A stretch of DNA of 45,962 nucleotides from Lachnospiraceae bacterium (GTDB lineage Bacteria > Bacillota > Clostridia > Lachnospirales > Lachnospiraceae), in NCBI GenBank assembly GCA_022510725.1, contig JAFLSW010000018.1:1-45962 (forward strand). Direction: 5' to 3'. Under the pieces are notes generated by a model. It was not told where the DNA came from. It ran no database searches and was given only the letters and a program-made list of their open reading frames with translations. Position numbers and translations under genes: made by a program. Positions 1 to 7,463 of the stretch are shown here, in pieces. Every line of letters starts with the position of its first letter. Positions within the stretch are counted from its first letter, which is position 1.

Positions 1-100
1 CATAAATCTTGTGCTCTGTTAAAAGCTTTTCCCAATTTGCATACCAACCTTTTTTAAATATTTGAATTCATCCCTTGACAATACGGCAATGATTTGATCA

Positions 101-232
101 GTGTGGGATCGTTTCAGCAGAAGAGAAGATGATTATTGTATTGAATGTTCTTATGACGGAGTAGCTTTCAGCCAAATGAGGATATGTCATATGCATGAGG
201 GCGGCGGAAAGATTCGATTTGGTATTTACTTG
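101..232 (+). pseudogene. Remnant of the 3' part of a DUF1349-type gene
   Basis: The frame reads a short stretch (WDRFSRREDDYCIE, then SYDGVAFSQMRICHMHEGG and IRFGIY) that resembles the C-terminal half of DUF1349 concanavalin-like proteins. Upstream the same frame is stopped at 20-22 and again near 92, and no start codon with a ribosome site precedes it. Downstream the frame runs without a stop through a terminator hairpin and the promoter of the next gene, so it has also lost its natural end. I read this as a decayed gene end rather than a working gene. The family assignment rests on memory of the motif, not on an alignment. Confidence 0.5.
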
Positions 233-235
233 GAG

Positions 236-260
236 AAAAAAGAGCGTCAGCTCTTTTTTT
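236..260 (+). terminator. Intrinsic terminator
   Basis: A 10-bp stem (AAAAAAGAGC, 236-245, with GCTCTTTTTT, 250-259) has a 4-nt loop GTCA and ends in a T run. It follows the DUF1349 remnant and precedes the flavodoxin promoter, so it probably once ended the decayed gene and now insulates the next operon. Confidence 0.6.
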
Positions 261-275
261 ATGTGCAAAATACCA

Positions 276-304
276 TTGACAATAAAAAGTTGATAATATA
301 TAAT
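276..304 (+). promoter_or_regulatory. Consensus SigA promoter of the flavodoxin pair
   Basis: TTGACA at 276-281, a 17-nt spacer and TATAAT at 299-304 match the vegetative consensus exactly. The start codon lies about 58 nt downstream of the -10 box. Confidence 0.8.
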
Positions 305-308
305 CTAT

Positions 309-318
309 GTTATATAAC
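309..318. promoter_or_regulatory. Perfect 10-bp palindrome at the expected transcription start
   Basis: GTTATATAAC lies 4 nt after the -10 box, where a bound repressor would block RNA polymerase. A consensus promoter with an operator-like dyad at the start site is typical of repressed genes. AT-rich palindromes also arise by chance, so this is inference. Confidence 0.35.
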
Positions 319-361
319 AAATATTATACAAGTTTCAAGCTGGAAAAGGAGAACGGAAAAA

Positions 362-850
362 ATGAAAGTGCTGATACACGATCTGGATGAGAAATATCAG
401 GAAAGCCTTAAAGCAAAGTGTGATGAAACGATCCATGCAACAGGAAAGTATGCTCCCTGCCAGGGATGTTTTGGTTGTTGGACGAAGCATCCGGCAGAAT
501 GTTTTATGAAAGACAGCTTAAGTAAGGTGTGCCGCATAGTTGGAAAAGCTGATGAATTGGTGGTTGTTACAGAAAATACTTATGGTACATACAGTCCCCA
601 TGTCAAAAATGTGATCGACAGAAGTATCGGAATATCTACGCCTTTTAGTACTTATCGCGGAAAGCAGATGCATCATACCCTGCGCTATGGAAAGCGCGGA
701 CTGTTGAAAGTGATCGTGTATGGAGATATGACTGATATGGAGAAAGAAACTTTTACTTATATGGTAAAGAGACACGCCATAAATTTTGGATTTGAAAATT
801 CTGAGACTATTTTTTTGAATGATCTTTCCGGATTGGAGGAAGCCGTATGA
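362..850 (+). CDS. Flavodoxin-fold NAD(P)H-dependent oxidoreductase
   Basis: A 162-aa protein that starts MKVLIHDLD behind an AAGGAGA ribosome site; an upstream in-frame ATG at 101 is rejected because that stretch holds a terminator and a promoter. The fold is the small flavodoxin/NADPH-dependent FMN reductase type. The segment CQGCFGCWTKHPAECFMKD matches the Cys-rich CxGCFxCW motif common in clostridial members, followed by the flavin-loop-like TENTYGTYSPHVKN and a Lys/Asn-rich second half. The substrate is unknown; such enzymes reduce flavins, quinones or nitro compounds in the cytoplasm. Its last four bases overlap the start of the next gene (ATGA), so the two are probably translationally coupled and may act as a pair. 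Confidence is high for the family and low for the substrate. Confidence 0.75.
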   Translation: MKVLIHDLDEKYQESLKAKCDETIHATGKYAPCQGCFGCWTKHPAECFMKDSLSKVCRIVGKADELVVVTENTYGTYSPHVKNVIDRSIGISTPFSTYRGKQMHHTLRYGKRGLLKVIVYGDMTDMEKETFTYMVKRHAINFGFENSETIFLNDLSGLEEAV

Positions 851-1581
851 AAACAGTGTTTATCAATTGCAGTCCTAAAAAGAGATTCTGTGCGTCGGCT
901 TATTTCCTGGGGATGCAGCGTTTATTTGTAAAAGGGAAAAAGGTAACAGAAAAGCTTCGCAACAAGAATGACTATGAAAGAATATTAAATGAATTATCGG
1001 ATGCCGATGCAGTGGTATTTTGTCTGCCCCTATATGTAGACAGCGTGCCATCCCATGTTTTGCCTTTCCTAAAGGAAATGGAACATTTCTGTCGTGAAAA
1101 GGATATCCATCTCAATCTTTACAGCATTTCCAACAACGGCTTTATTGAAGGATGCCAAAGCGAACCCTTATTGCGGGTGTTCCAAAACTTCTGCGATAGA
1201 AGCGGCCTGAACTGGTGCGGTGGGATCGGCATCGGCGGCGGTGTCATGCTGAATGTTACCAGACTGGTATTTGTGCTGCAGGTTGCAGTATTGATTTTAA
1301 ATCTTGTCCAAAGCGGTGTACAAACCGGAAACTTTCTTCCCTTGGATGTCTTGACCGACTTTGGTATTAATGCCCTTGTGCTCCTTTTCTTTAATATAGG
1401 CGTCATATTTTATACCCTGAAAATGGGATTTGCCATAAACAAAGGAAACTTTTTCGGCAAAAAATATACCCGTATCATGGTTCCTTCCTTTGTATTTATT
1501 ATCTTTGCCGATATCTTCTTTACTATTATTTCCGTCTTCAGTGGAGGAGTTTTCAGAGGATGGCTTGCAAAGAAGGAATAG
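847..1581 (+). CDS. Flavodoxin-like NAD(P)H oxidoreductase with C-terminal membrane segments
   Basis: A 244-aa protein. The N-terminal half is flavodoxin-like: MKTVFINCSPKK is the flavin phosphate-binding strand-loop, and DADAVVFCLPLYVDSVPSHV is the second flavin loop. The second half, from about residue 125, turns strongly hydrophobic with roughly three membrane spans (around 135-155, 172-192 and 208-232) and ends in a short basic tail. The enzyme is therefore probably held at the inner face of the membrane. It overlaps the previous flavodoxin gene by 4 nt and shares its promoter. A membrane-tethered partner would let the pair pass electrons to a membrane acceptor; that is inference. Confidence 0.65.
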   Translation: MKTVFINCSPKKRFCASAYFLGMQRLFVKGKKVTEKLRNKNDYERILNELSDADAVVFCLPLYVDSVPSHVLPFLKEMEHFCREKDIHLNLYSISNNGFIEGCQSEPLLRVFQNFCDRSGLNWCGGIGIGGGVMLNVTRLVFVLQVAVLILNLVQSGVQTGNFLPLDVLTDFGINALVLLFFNIGVIFYTLKMGFAINKGNFFGKKYTRIMVPSFVFIIFADIFFTIISVFSGGVFRGWLAKKE

Positions 1582-1597
1582 AATGGATATAAAGCAA

Positions 1598-1625
1598 TTG
1601 AAATAGAGCGTGAGTGTGATATAAT
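1598..1625 (+). promoter_or_regulatory. SigA-type promoter of the ABC exporter operon
   Basis: TTGAAA at 1598-1603, a 16-nt spacer and TATAAT at 1620-1625. The ABC ATPase start codon is 60 nt downstream. This separates the exporter operon from the flavodoxin pair. Confidence 0.6.
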
Positions 1626-1684
1626 TGTTCCATATTTGTCTTGTGACTTGATATATCGTGCATTTTAGCAAAAGAGGGATAATT

Positions 1685-2686
1685 ATGGCAGCAATGATTC
1701 AAATCAAAAATGTGACCAAAGAGTTTAAAGTCTTAAATCGCCGGGAGGGATTAAAAGGCAGCCTGAAAGATCTTTTTTCCAGAGATTACAAATATATCCG
1801 TGCAGTGGACAATATCTCTATGGATATTGAGCAGGGTGAGATTATAGGCTATCTGGGACCAAATGGTGCAGGAAAGTCCACCACTATTAAAATGATGACA
1901 GGCGTGCTGGAACCTACTTCCGGCGAAATTCTGGTAGACGGTCATATTCCCTATCAAAACAGAACAAAATATGCACAGGAGATCGGTGTGGTATTCGGCC
2001 AGCGTTCCCAGCTTTGGTGGGCGCTGCCCCTTGTGGAGTCTTTTAAGCTGTTAAAAGATATTTATCAGGTCAGCGATGCCGATTATGAAAGCATGTTGAA
2101 CCTATATCAATCTCTTGTAGATATCGAGCCGCTTTTACATAAGCCTGTCCGTCAGATGTCGTTGGGACAGCGGACACTTAGCGATATCCTTGCGGCCTTT
2201 TTACATAATCCCAAGATCGTATTTTTGGATGAGCCCACAATCGGACTGGATGTTTCCATGAAAGCAAAGATACGGACCTTGATCAATGCTTTAAACAAAG
2301 AGAAGAATACCACGGTCATTCTCACCACACACGATATGGGTGATGTGGATGCTCTTTGCAAAAGGATCGTAATCATCGACAAGGGCAAGATGCTCTACAA
2401 TAATGATATAGAACACTTAAAAGGATTTTTTGGCTCGTACAGGACGCTAAAGATTGGTATCGACGGTAATCTGAAACAGCAGGCGGAGAGCATACAAAAA
2501 GAACTGCCGGATTTTTCTGTTTCCGCAGATGAGGAATGGGTTTCCATATTGGTGGATGAAGAAAAATCCAAGGTCATGGAGGTGTTGAATCAACTTCAGA
2601 AATCATACAAAATCCGTGATATGCAGTTGGAAGAAATCTCCACAGAAGATGTTATCAAGAAAATATACGAGGAGGGTGTGTCATGA
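1685..2686 (+). CDS. ABC-2 exporter, ATP-binding subunit
   Basis: A 333-aa ATPase. ATG 1685 was chosen over the upstream in-frame ATG at 1658 because AGAGGGA lies a few bases before it. The Walker A is GPNGAGKST, the signature region is MSLGQRTLSDILAAF, the Walker B is IVFLDEPTIGLDV and the switch His is in TTHDMGDVD. The GQR-type signature and the roughly 100-residue C-terminal extension fit the NatA/daunorubicin-type exporter ATPases that work with two ABC-2 permeases of the DUF990 family. It overlaps the first permease by 4 nt. It powers export of an unknown hydrophobic or lipid-like substrate across the cytoplasmic membrane. Confidence 0.85.
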   Translation: MAAMIQIKNVTKEFKVLNRREGLKGSLKDLFSRDYKYIRAVDNISMDIEQGEIIGYLGPNGAGKSTTIKMMTGVLEPTSGEILVDGHIPYQNRTKYAQEIGVVFGQRSQLWWALPLVESFKLLKDIYQVSDADYESMLNLYQSLVDIEPLLHKPVRQMSLGQRTLSDILAAFLHNPKIVFLDEPTIGLDVSMKAKIRTLINALNKEKNTTVILTTHDMGDVDALCKRIVIIDKGKMLYNNDIEHLKGFFGSYRTLKIGIDGNLKQQAESIQKELPDFSVSADEEWVSILVDEEKSKVMEVLNQLQKSYKIRDMQLEEISTEDVIKKIYEEGVS

Positions 2687-3486
2687 GACTGAAAAAATAT
2701 CTCACCTTCACTCGCGCGGGAATGATGGAATCCCTACAATTCAGGCTTGCAGCAGCAGTTATGTTCATCGGAAATCTGCTGTATCTTATCGTTGTATATT
2801 TTTTGTGGAAGGCAATCTATGCTTCGGCAGGTACAGATGTAGTAAATGGCATGACCTTTACGGACACGCTGATCTATCTGGTATTGGCAACAGCGCTGTT
2901 TGGTTTCATGGAGATGTATACAGTATGGGAGATGGGGCGAAACATTCAGTCGGGGAAAATAGTTTTGGATCTGCTTAAGCCGATGGAGTATCGCCGCTAT
3001 CTGTTTTGGACCTTTTCTGGTACATTCGTGACGCAATTTTTATTTACATTCCTGCCTACATTTATCATTGTAGGAATCGTCACCCATGGTGCCATTCCTT
3101 TAGGGAAAAATCTATTGTATTTTGTGATTTCTGTGATCTTGGCGGTGCTGATCAATTACAGTATTGATTTTTTTGTAGGAACGATCTGTCTGTTTACGGA
3201 ATCCATTTGGGGCATTAATATCATGAAACAGGTTATTGTACTGTTGTTATCCGGTGCCACAATTCCCATTGCCTTTTTTCCTGAACAGTTGAAAACGATT
3301 GTGTATTATCTGCCATTTCAGTCAATTTACAATGCGCCATTAACGCTGCTCTTAAACAAAGATCCCAAACCGGGGACTGTTTTTATCATACTTGGCACGC
3401 AACTTATCTGGTGTATTGTGATGACGATACTGAGCAAGCTGTTTTGGAAAGTCTCTCTGCGGCAGATTACGGTAAACGGAGGTTGA
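2683..3486 (+). CDS. ABC-2 family permease, first subunit
   Basis: A 267-aa integral membrane protein with about six hydrophobic spans, beginning MRLKKYLTFTRAGMMESLQF. The short amphipathic N-terminus before the first span and the loop EMGRNIQSGKIVLDLLKPM are typical of the ABC-2/DUF990 permeases that come in pairs. ATGA overlaps the ATPase stop, and the second permease starts 3 nt after its stop, so the three genes form one transporter. It forms half of the translocation path. The substrate cannot be told from sequence. Confidence 0.8.
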   Translation: MRLKKYLTFTRAGMMESLQFRLAAAVMFIGNLLYLIVVYFLWKAIYASAGTDVVNGMTFTDTLIYLVLATALFGFMEMYTVWEMGRNIQSGKIVLDLLKPMEYRRYLFWTFSGTFVTQFLFTFLPTFIIVGIVTHGAIPLGKNLLYFVISVILAVLINYSIDFFVGTICLFTESIWGINIMKQVIVLLLSGATIPIAFFPEQLKTIVYYLPFQSIYNAPLTLLLNKDPKPGTVFIILGTQLIWCIVMTILSKLFWKVSLRQITVNGG

Positions 3487-3489
3487 GCT

Positions 3490-4293
3490 ATGAAACAAAA
3501 AAGATTTGGCTTTTATCTGCGTATTTACATGAAAATACTTGCACAGGACTTAAAAAGTAAAATGAGCTATCGTGCTGATTTTATCATTTCTACCATAGGC
3601 ATGATCTTTACCAATATTGCAGGTTTTGTAAGTTTCTGGATCTTGTTTCGGAATTTTCCGTCCATTCACGGATGGAGTTACTATGAAATGCTGTTTTTAT
3701 ATGGATTTTCACTGATATCCCTGACTCCCGTGCAGTGCTTTCTGGATAATAACTGGAGCTTAAGGATATATGTATATTCAGGAGACTTCATTAAGTATTG
3801 TTTTCGTCCCATCAACCTGTTTTTCTATTATCAGTCGGAAGTATTCGATATTAAGGGGCTGGGACAGCTTGCTTTTGGTATCGGTACATTAATCTACTCA
3901 TGGAGCAAGATCGGATTGGGATTTACACCATTGATGTTACTGAAAGTAATCGTATTTCTCTTGACAGCATCCTTGATCATGATGGCTTTGCAGAATGCTT
4001 CCGCGGGAACCTGTTTCTGGATTCAGAATTCATTTTATGTGATGGATCTGGTCTTGAAATTTAAGGACTATGCCAGATATCCCATTACCATTTTTAGTCC
4101 TGTGTTCCGTTTTATCTTTACATTTATTATGCCAATTGCCTTTATTGCATATTATCCCAGCCTTGTTATACTCCGGCCTGATGCGGTGCCGATCTTATCC
4201 TGGCTTTCACCCCTGGTTGGCTGCCTGTTTTTCTGGCTCAGCTACAAATTTTGGATGTTCGGCGCAATGAAATACAGTGGAACAGGATCATAA
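3490..4293 (+). CDS. ABC-2 family permease, second subunit
   Basis: A 267-aa membrane protein, the same length as its partner, with about six hydrophobic spans. Its N-terminus MKQKRFGFYLRIYMKILAQD is basic and amphipathic, followed by a loop (SGDFIKYCFRPINLFFYYQ) in the place where the first permease has GKIVLDLLKPM, consistent with an ancient duplication. It completes the exporter with the two genes upstream. The methyltransferase follows 39 nt later and is probably in the same transcript. Confidence 0.8.
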   Translation: MKQKRFGFYLRIYMKILAQDLKSKMSYRADFIISTIGMIFTNIAGFVSFWILFRNFPSIHGWSYYEMLFLYGFSLISLTPVQCFLDNNWSLRIYVYSGDFIKYCFRPINLFFYYQSEVFDIKGLGQLAFGIGTLIYSWSKIGLGFTPLMLLKVIVFLLTASLIMMALQNASAGTCFWIQNSFYVMDLVLKFKDYARYPITIFSPVFRFIFTFIMPIAFIAYYPSLVILRPDAVPILSWLSPLVGCLFFWLSYKFWMFGAMKYSGTGS

Positions 4294-4332
4294 TGAAAAA
4301 ATAATATATTTGAATTTCTGGAGGCAAGACAT

Positions 4333-5040
4333 ATGGATATCAGTAATTATAAACAGTACATCTCAGCGGAAACCATGATGGGACCCAACAGCATCAGGAT
4401 ATTAGAAGAGTTATTTGATAAATATCCCTTACGATTTTCTGCCGATGATCTCGTTTTGGATCTGGGTTGTGGAACGGGACTAACAAGCCTGATCATTGCT
4501 AAAGAGACAGGGGCAACCGTTTACGCAAACGATCTCTGGGTAAAAGCAGAAGAAAATGCGGAAAGATTTGCAAAATGGGGGATTGGCTCACAGGTCACAC
4601 CTGTTTGTGAAGATGCAAATAATCTTTCATTTAAAGAAAAACAGTTTGATGCACTGATCAGTATTGACTCTTATCATTATTTTGCAGGTTACAAAGATTT
4701 CTTTCAGAAAAAGATCCTGCCATTTATGAAAGATGATAGTGTGGTTTTGATTGGCATTCCGGGTCTAAAGAATGAGTACACAGGCCATGCCGAAGAACTT
4801 CTCTCGGATTGGCTTGGGGATGAGGCATATATGTTTAAAAGTCCCAAACTTTGGAAAGAGCTTATCGGTAGCAACCCAAGAATTGAAACAGTGGAAACAT
4901 GGGAAATGGATTGCTTTAGTAAAGCATGGAGTGAGTGGCTTGCTGTGGATCATGAGTTTGCCCGGGGTGACAAGCAGTACTTTGAATCTATTATCAAACC
5001 GTATACCTGTTTTGTTGGTATCTATATAAAAATAAAATAA
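4333..5040 (+). CDS. Class I SAM-dependent methyltransferase
   Basis: A 235-aa cytoplasmic enzyme. Motif I is LVLDLGCGTGLTSLI (SAM-binding glycine loop), the acidic end of strand 2 is YANDLWV, motif II is CEDANNLSF, and the post-motif strand is FDALISIDSYHYF. ATG 4333 follows CTGGAGG at good spacing. The target is unknown: it is too general for a confident substrate, though the family includes small-molecule methyltransferases. Its place behind an ABC exporter suggests modification or self-protection linked to the exported molecule, but that is inference. The stop codon is almost touched by the long palindrome that follows. Confidence 0.75.
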   Translation: MDISNYKQYISAETMMGPNSIRILEELFDKYPLRFSADDLVLDLGCGTGLTSLIIAKETGATVYANDLWVKAEENAERFAKWGIGSQVTPVCEDANNLSFKEKQFDALISIDSYHYFAGYKDFFQKKILPFMKDDSVVLIGIPGLKNEYTGHAEELLSDWLGDEAYMFKSPKLWKELIGSNPRIETVETWEMDCFSKAWSEWLAVDHEFARGDKQYFESIIKPYTCFVGIYIKIK

Positions 5041-5045
5041 ATATT

Positions 5046-5264
5046 TTGCAAAACGAATGCCCATTGTGACATTTGTAAAAGCATGAGAACTTTTCGTATC
5101 CTCTATATGAAAATAGCAATCAGCCCGCCGGATGCGGGCTGAAAGCGTATCTGCGCCATGGAAGGCGCATTTACGCTGGTTGCGTTCCAGACCAATCAAT
5201 AAAAAGAGGATACGCAAAAAGTTCTCATGCTTTTATTTCGTCGCAATGGGCATATGTTTTGCAA
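5046..5264. repeat. About 220-bp long imperfect palindrome with two internal hairpins
   Basis: The left arm 5046-5104 and right arm 5205-5264 pair over about 50 bp: TTGCAAAAC, ATGCCCATTG, a GAC/GTC pair, AAAAGCATGAGAACTTTT and CGTATCCTCT each find their reverse complement in order. Inside, GCAA/TTGC (5116-5119 with 5180-5183) closes a branch with two hairpins, CAGCCCGC/GCGGGCTG (5121-5141) and AGCGTA..GCGCC/GGCGC..TACGCT (5144-5177). It is not a standard terminator because no T run follows. It may be a MITE-like palindromic element or a structured RNA. It fills most of the 310 bases between the methyltransferase and spoIIIAA. Confidence 0.8.
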
Positions 5265-5297
5265 TAAATAAAGAATTTTTCTTTTAAAATATTTCAG

Positions 5298-5325
5298 TCA
5301 TAAACCTGTCCTTTCCACATATATT
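5298..5325 (+). promoter_or_regulatory. SigE-like promoter of the spoIIIA operon
   Basis: TCATAAA (5298-5304), a 13-nt spacer and CATATATT (5318-5325) are close to the SigE consensus of an ATA-containing -35 and CATACAnT -10. The ribosome site of spoIIIAA follows within 20 nt. In Bacillus subtilis the spoIIIA operon is transcribed in the mother cell by SigE, so motif and known biology agree. Confidence 0.55.
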
Positions 5326-5350
5326 TTTCTAAGGACAAGGAGTGGAAGAT

Positions 5351-6319
5351 ATGGACAAGGCGGATTCCATCAGAAATCTGTTTCCCAGAGAGTTTCATAA
5401 TATGCTAAAGGCTCTTCCGGATGTGATCGGAAAGCTGCAGGAGATCAGGCTGAGAGTAAATTGTCCCTGTTGTTTCATTGTGGACAGGTGTGAATGCTAT
5501 CCGGACAAGGAAGGACATTTAAGAGAGCAGGGGCAGGATGGCGTGATCTTTGGAAGTAATGAAGTGGCTGCCGTGTTCAATCATATCTGTCAATACTCAC
5601 CTTATGCCTATGAGAGCCAGTTAAGACAAGGCTTTCTTACGGTGGCGGGAGGTCATCGGGTTGGGGTATGTGGACAAGTGGTCATGGAAGGAGAGCGGGT
5701 AACACTGATCAAGCAGGTCAGATTCCTTCATATCAGAGTGGTTCATGAGGTGCAGGGCGCAGCCAAAAAGCTTTTGCCTCATTTGTATGAGGAAGGCCGG
5801 TTTTTCAATACCCTGCTGATCTCACCGCCGGGTGTAGGAAAGACAACCCTTCTTCGGGATATCGCCAGGATGGTCTCCGATGGCAATTCCTATCATCCGG
5901 GCATGCAGGTCTGCATCATCGATGAACGGTCAGAAATAGCCGGAAGCTATATGGGTGTGCCCCAGACCAGGGTAGGAGTCCGCAGCGATGTGCTGGACGG
6001 ATGCCCCAAAGCCATAGGGATGATGATGGCTATTCGGGCTATGGCGCCCCAACTGCTGGTAGTGGATGAGCTGGGACTGGCGGCAGATTATGAAGCCCTT
6101 TCCTGTGCAGCCGGATGCGGTATCCGCCTGTTAGCATCCATCCATGGTAAGGATATGGAGGATATTTACAAAAAGGATGAGGAGCAGAAGCACATCTTGC
6201 AAAAAACCTTTGATCGTTTTGTAGTGTTGCAATGGAAGCGGCGGAATCGTGAATTTTTCCAGCATTGGACCATATGTGATGCAAATGGGAGCGTACTGGT
6301 AGAAAAACAGGTGTTATAA
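5351..6319 (+). CDS. spoIIIAA: Stage III sporulation protein AA, ATPase
   Basis: A 322-aa cytoplasmic ATPase of the VirB11/type II secretion family that is thought to energise the SpoIIIA-SpoIIQ channel from the mother-cell side. The Walker A is SPPGVGKTTL (about 158-167), an Asp/Glu-rich box follows in CIIDERSEI, and the Walker B is LLVVDELGL. The length fits the family (about 300 aa). ATG 5351 is chosen because AAGGAG lies 8-9 nt upstream; the in-frame GTG at 5342 would overlap that ribosome site. First gene of an eight-gene operon in the standard order. Confidence 0.95.
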   Translation: MDKADSIRNLFPREFHNMLKALPDVIGKLQEIRLRVNCPCCFIVDRCECYPDKEGHLREQGQDGVIFGSNEVAAVFNHICQYSPYAYESQLRQGFLTVAGGHRVGVCGQVVMEGERVTLIKQVRFLHIRVVHEVQGAAKKLLPHLYEEGRFFNTLLISPPGVGKTTLLRDIARMVSDGNSYHPGMQVCIIDERSEIAGSYMGVPQTRVGVRSDVLDGCPKAIGMMMAIRAMAPQLLVVDELGLAADYEALSCAAGCGIRLLASIHGKDMEDIYKKDEEQKHILQKTFDRFVVLQWKRRNREFFQHWTICDANGSVLVEKQVL

Positions 6320-6335
6320 AATTGGAGGGAAGCCT

Positions 6336-6845
6336 ATGCGGGTGTTTGGAGGAATGCTGTTTTTGCTGGGTACTGTGGGAATTGGTTTCTATCAGTCCTT
6401 TGCATATGAGCGGGGGATCGAAGCATTGAGACAAGCATTAGATATGATGCGTTATTTAATGGCACAGATTCAAACGGAAAACGCCACTTTGCCGGAAAGT
6501 ATTTGCAAGGTTTCCGTCAGAATGACTGGTCCCATCGGGGAGGTTCTCCAAAATATCTCCCAAAAACAGGGTGAAAATGACGGAAAACCGTTATTTCAGA
6601 TCTGGCAGGAGGAAATGGCAGCCTTAAGAGAGTGGTTTTCCCCCAAAGAAGGGGAGCTGCTTGTGCATATGTTCGATCAGACCGGCTTTTATGATACCCA
6701 GACTCAGCTGCAGAGGCTAAAGATGAATATGGAATTGTTTACAGAGGAGATCGGGAAGCGGGAGGCACAAAAGGAAAATCGTTGTCGGCTGTATCGGTCC
6801 ATGGGACTGATGGCAGGAATTTTTGTGATCATTTTACTTTGGTAG
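6336..6845 (+). CDS. spoIIIAB: Stage III sporulation protein AB
   Basis: A 169-aa protein with a hydrophobic N-terminal segment (VFGGMLFLLGTVGIGF), a helical cytoplasmic middle (residues 25-145) with the family pattern EALRQALDMMRYLMAQI, and a hydrophobic C-terminus (GLMAGIFVIILLW). The family resembles GspF-type assembly proteins and is needed for engulfed-forespore development. It starts 16 nt after spoIIIAA, with GGAGGG as ribosome site, and spoIIIAC follows 8 nt after the stop. Confidence 0.92.
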   Translation: MRVFGGMLFLLGTVGIGFYQSFAYERGIEALRQALDMMRYLMAQIQTENATLPESICKVSVRMTGPIGEVLQNISQKQGENDGKPLFQIWQEEMAALREWFSPKEGELLVHMFDQTGFYDTQTQLQRLKMNMELFTEEIGKREAQKENRCRLYRSMGLMAGIFVIILLW

Positions 6846-6853
6846 GAGTTAGC

Positions 6854-7048
6854 ATGAATATCGGAATACTGTTTAAAATTGCGGCGGTAGGCATTTTGGT
6901 AACTATATTGAATCAGGTATTGAAGCATAGCGGAAAGGATGAACACGCTTATTTGGTCAGTCTTTGCGGTTTTATCATCGTGCTGACCTGGGTGCTGCCC
7001 TTTATCGTGGATCTGTTTCAAACTATGGAAAACCTGTTTTCCCTTTAG
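6854..7048 (+). CDS. spoIIIAC: Stage III sporulation protein AC
   Basis: A 64-aa membrane protein with two spans, the usual size for the family. The true start is ATG 6854 (MNIGILFKIAAVGILV) after TAGGAG; a longer open frame from 6782 only overlaps spoIIIAB. The conserved NQVLKHSGKDEHAY segment between the spans is characteristic. With SpoIIIAD it is expected to form part of the membrane platform of the feeding-tube channel. Confidence 0.93.
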   Translation: MNIGILFKIAAVGILVTILNQVLKHSGKDEHAYLVSLCGFIIVLTWVLPFIVDLFQTMENLFSL

Positions 7049-7079
7049 TAAAAGGAAAAGAGAATAGGAGGAACAAGCT

Positions 7080-7463
7080 GTGGAAATCGTTAAGATCGGT
7101 TTATTGGGACTGGTATCGGTAGGGATCGCTACCTTTATCAAGCAGACCAGGCCGGAGCTTTCCTATCTGTTTGTGGTCTGCGTAGGGTTATTTTTGTTTT
7201 ATCTGTGCTTTGATGCATTTATGACTGTAGCGGATATGACAAGGCAGATCGGTGAGACTGTGGGAAATTATGACAAGTACATACAGATGTTGTTAAAGAT
7301 CGTAGGCATTTCCTATATCAGCGAATTTTGCGGCGGCATGTGTAAGGATGCAGGATATCAGACTCTGGGAAAGCAAGTGGAAACAGCGGGAAAATTTTGC
7401 GTACTTTTGACCGGTCTTCCTGTATTTTTTACGCTGATCGATACCATCAGGGAGTATTTTTAA
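7080..7463 (+). CDS. spoIIIAD: Stage III sporulation protein AD
   Basis: A 127-aa membrane protein with about four spans, starting at GTG 7080 behind AGGAGG. Conserved features include the early IVKIGLLGLVSVGIA span, the YDKYIQMLLKIVGISYISEF segment and a CKDAGYQTLGKQVE loop. It is related to SpoIIIAC and works with it. Its stop codon TAA directly abuts the ATG of spoIIIAE, implying coupled translation. Confidence 0.93.
   Translation: MEIVKIGLLGLVSVGIATFIKQTRPELSYLFVVCVGLFLFYLCFDAFMTVADMTRQIGETVGNYDKYIQMLLKIVGISYISEFCGGMCKDAGYQTLGKQVETAGKFCVLLTGLPVFFTLIDTIREYF

Noticed and set aside
4765-5217. 150-aa open frame on the minus strand
   Set aside because: It runs through the long palindrome and antisense to the methyltransferase, with no ribosome site or family motifs.
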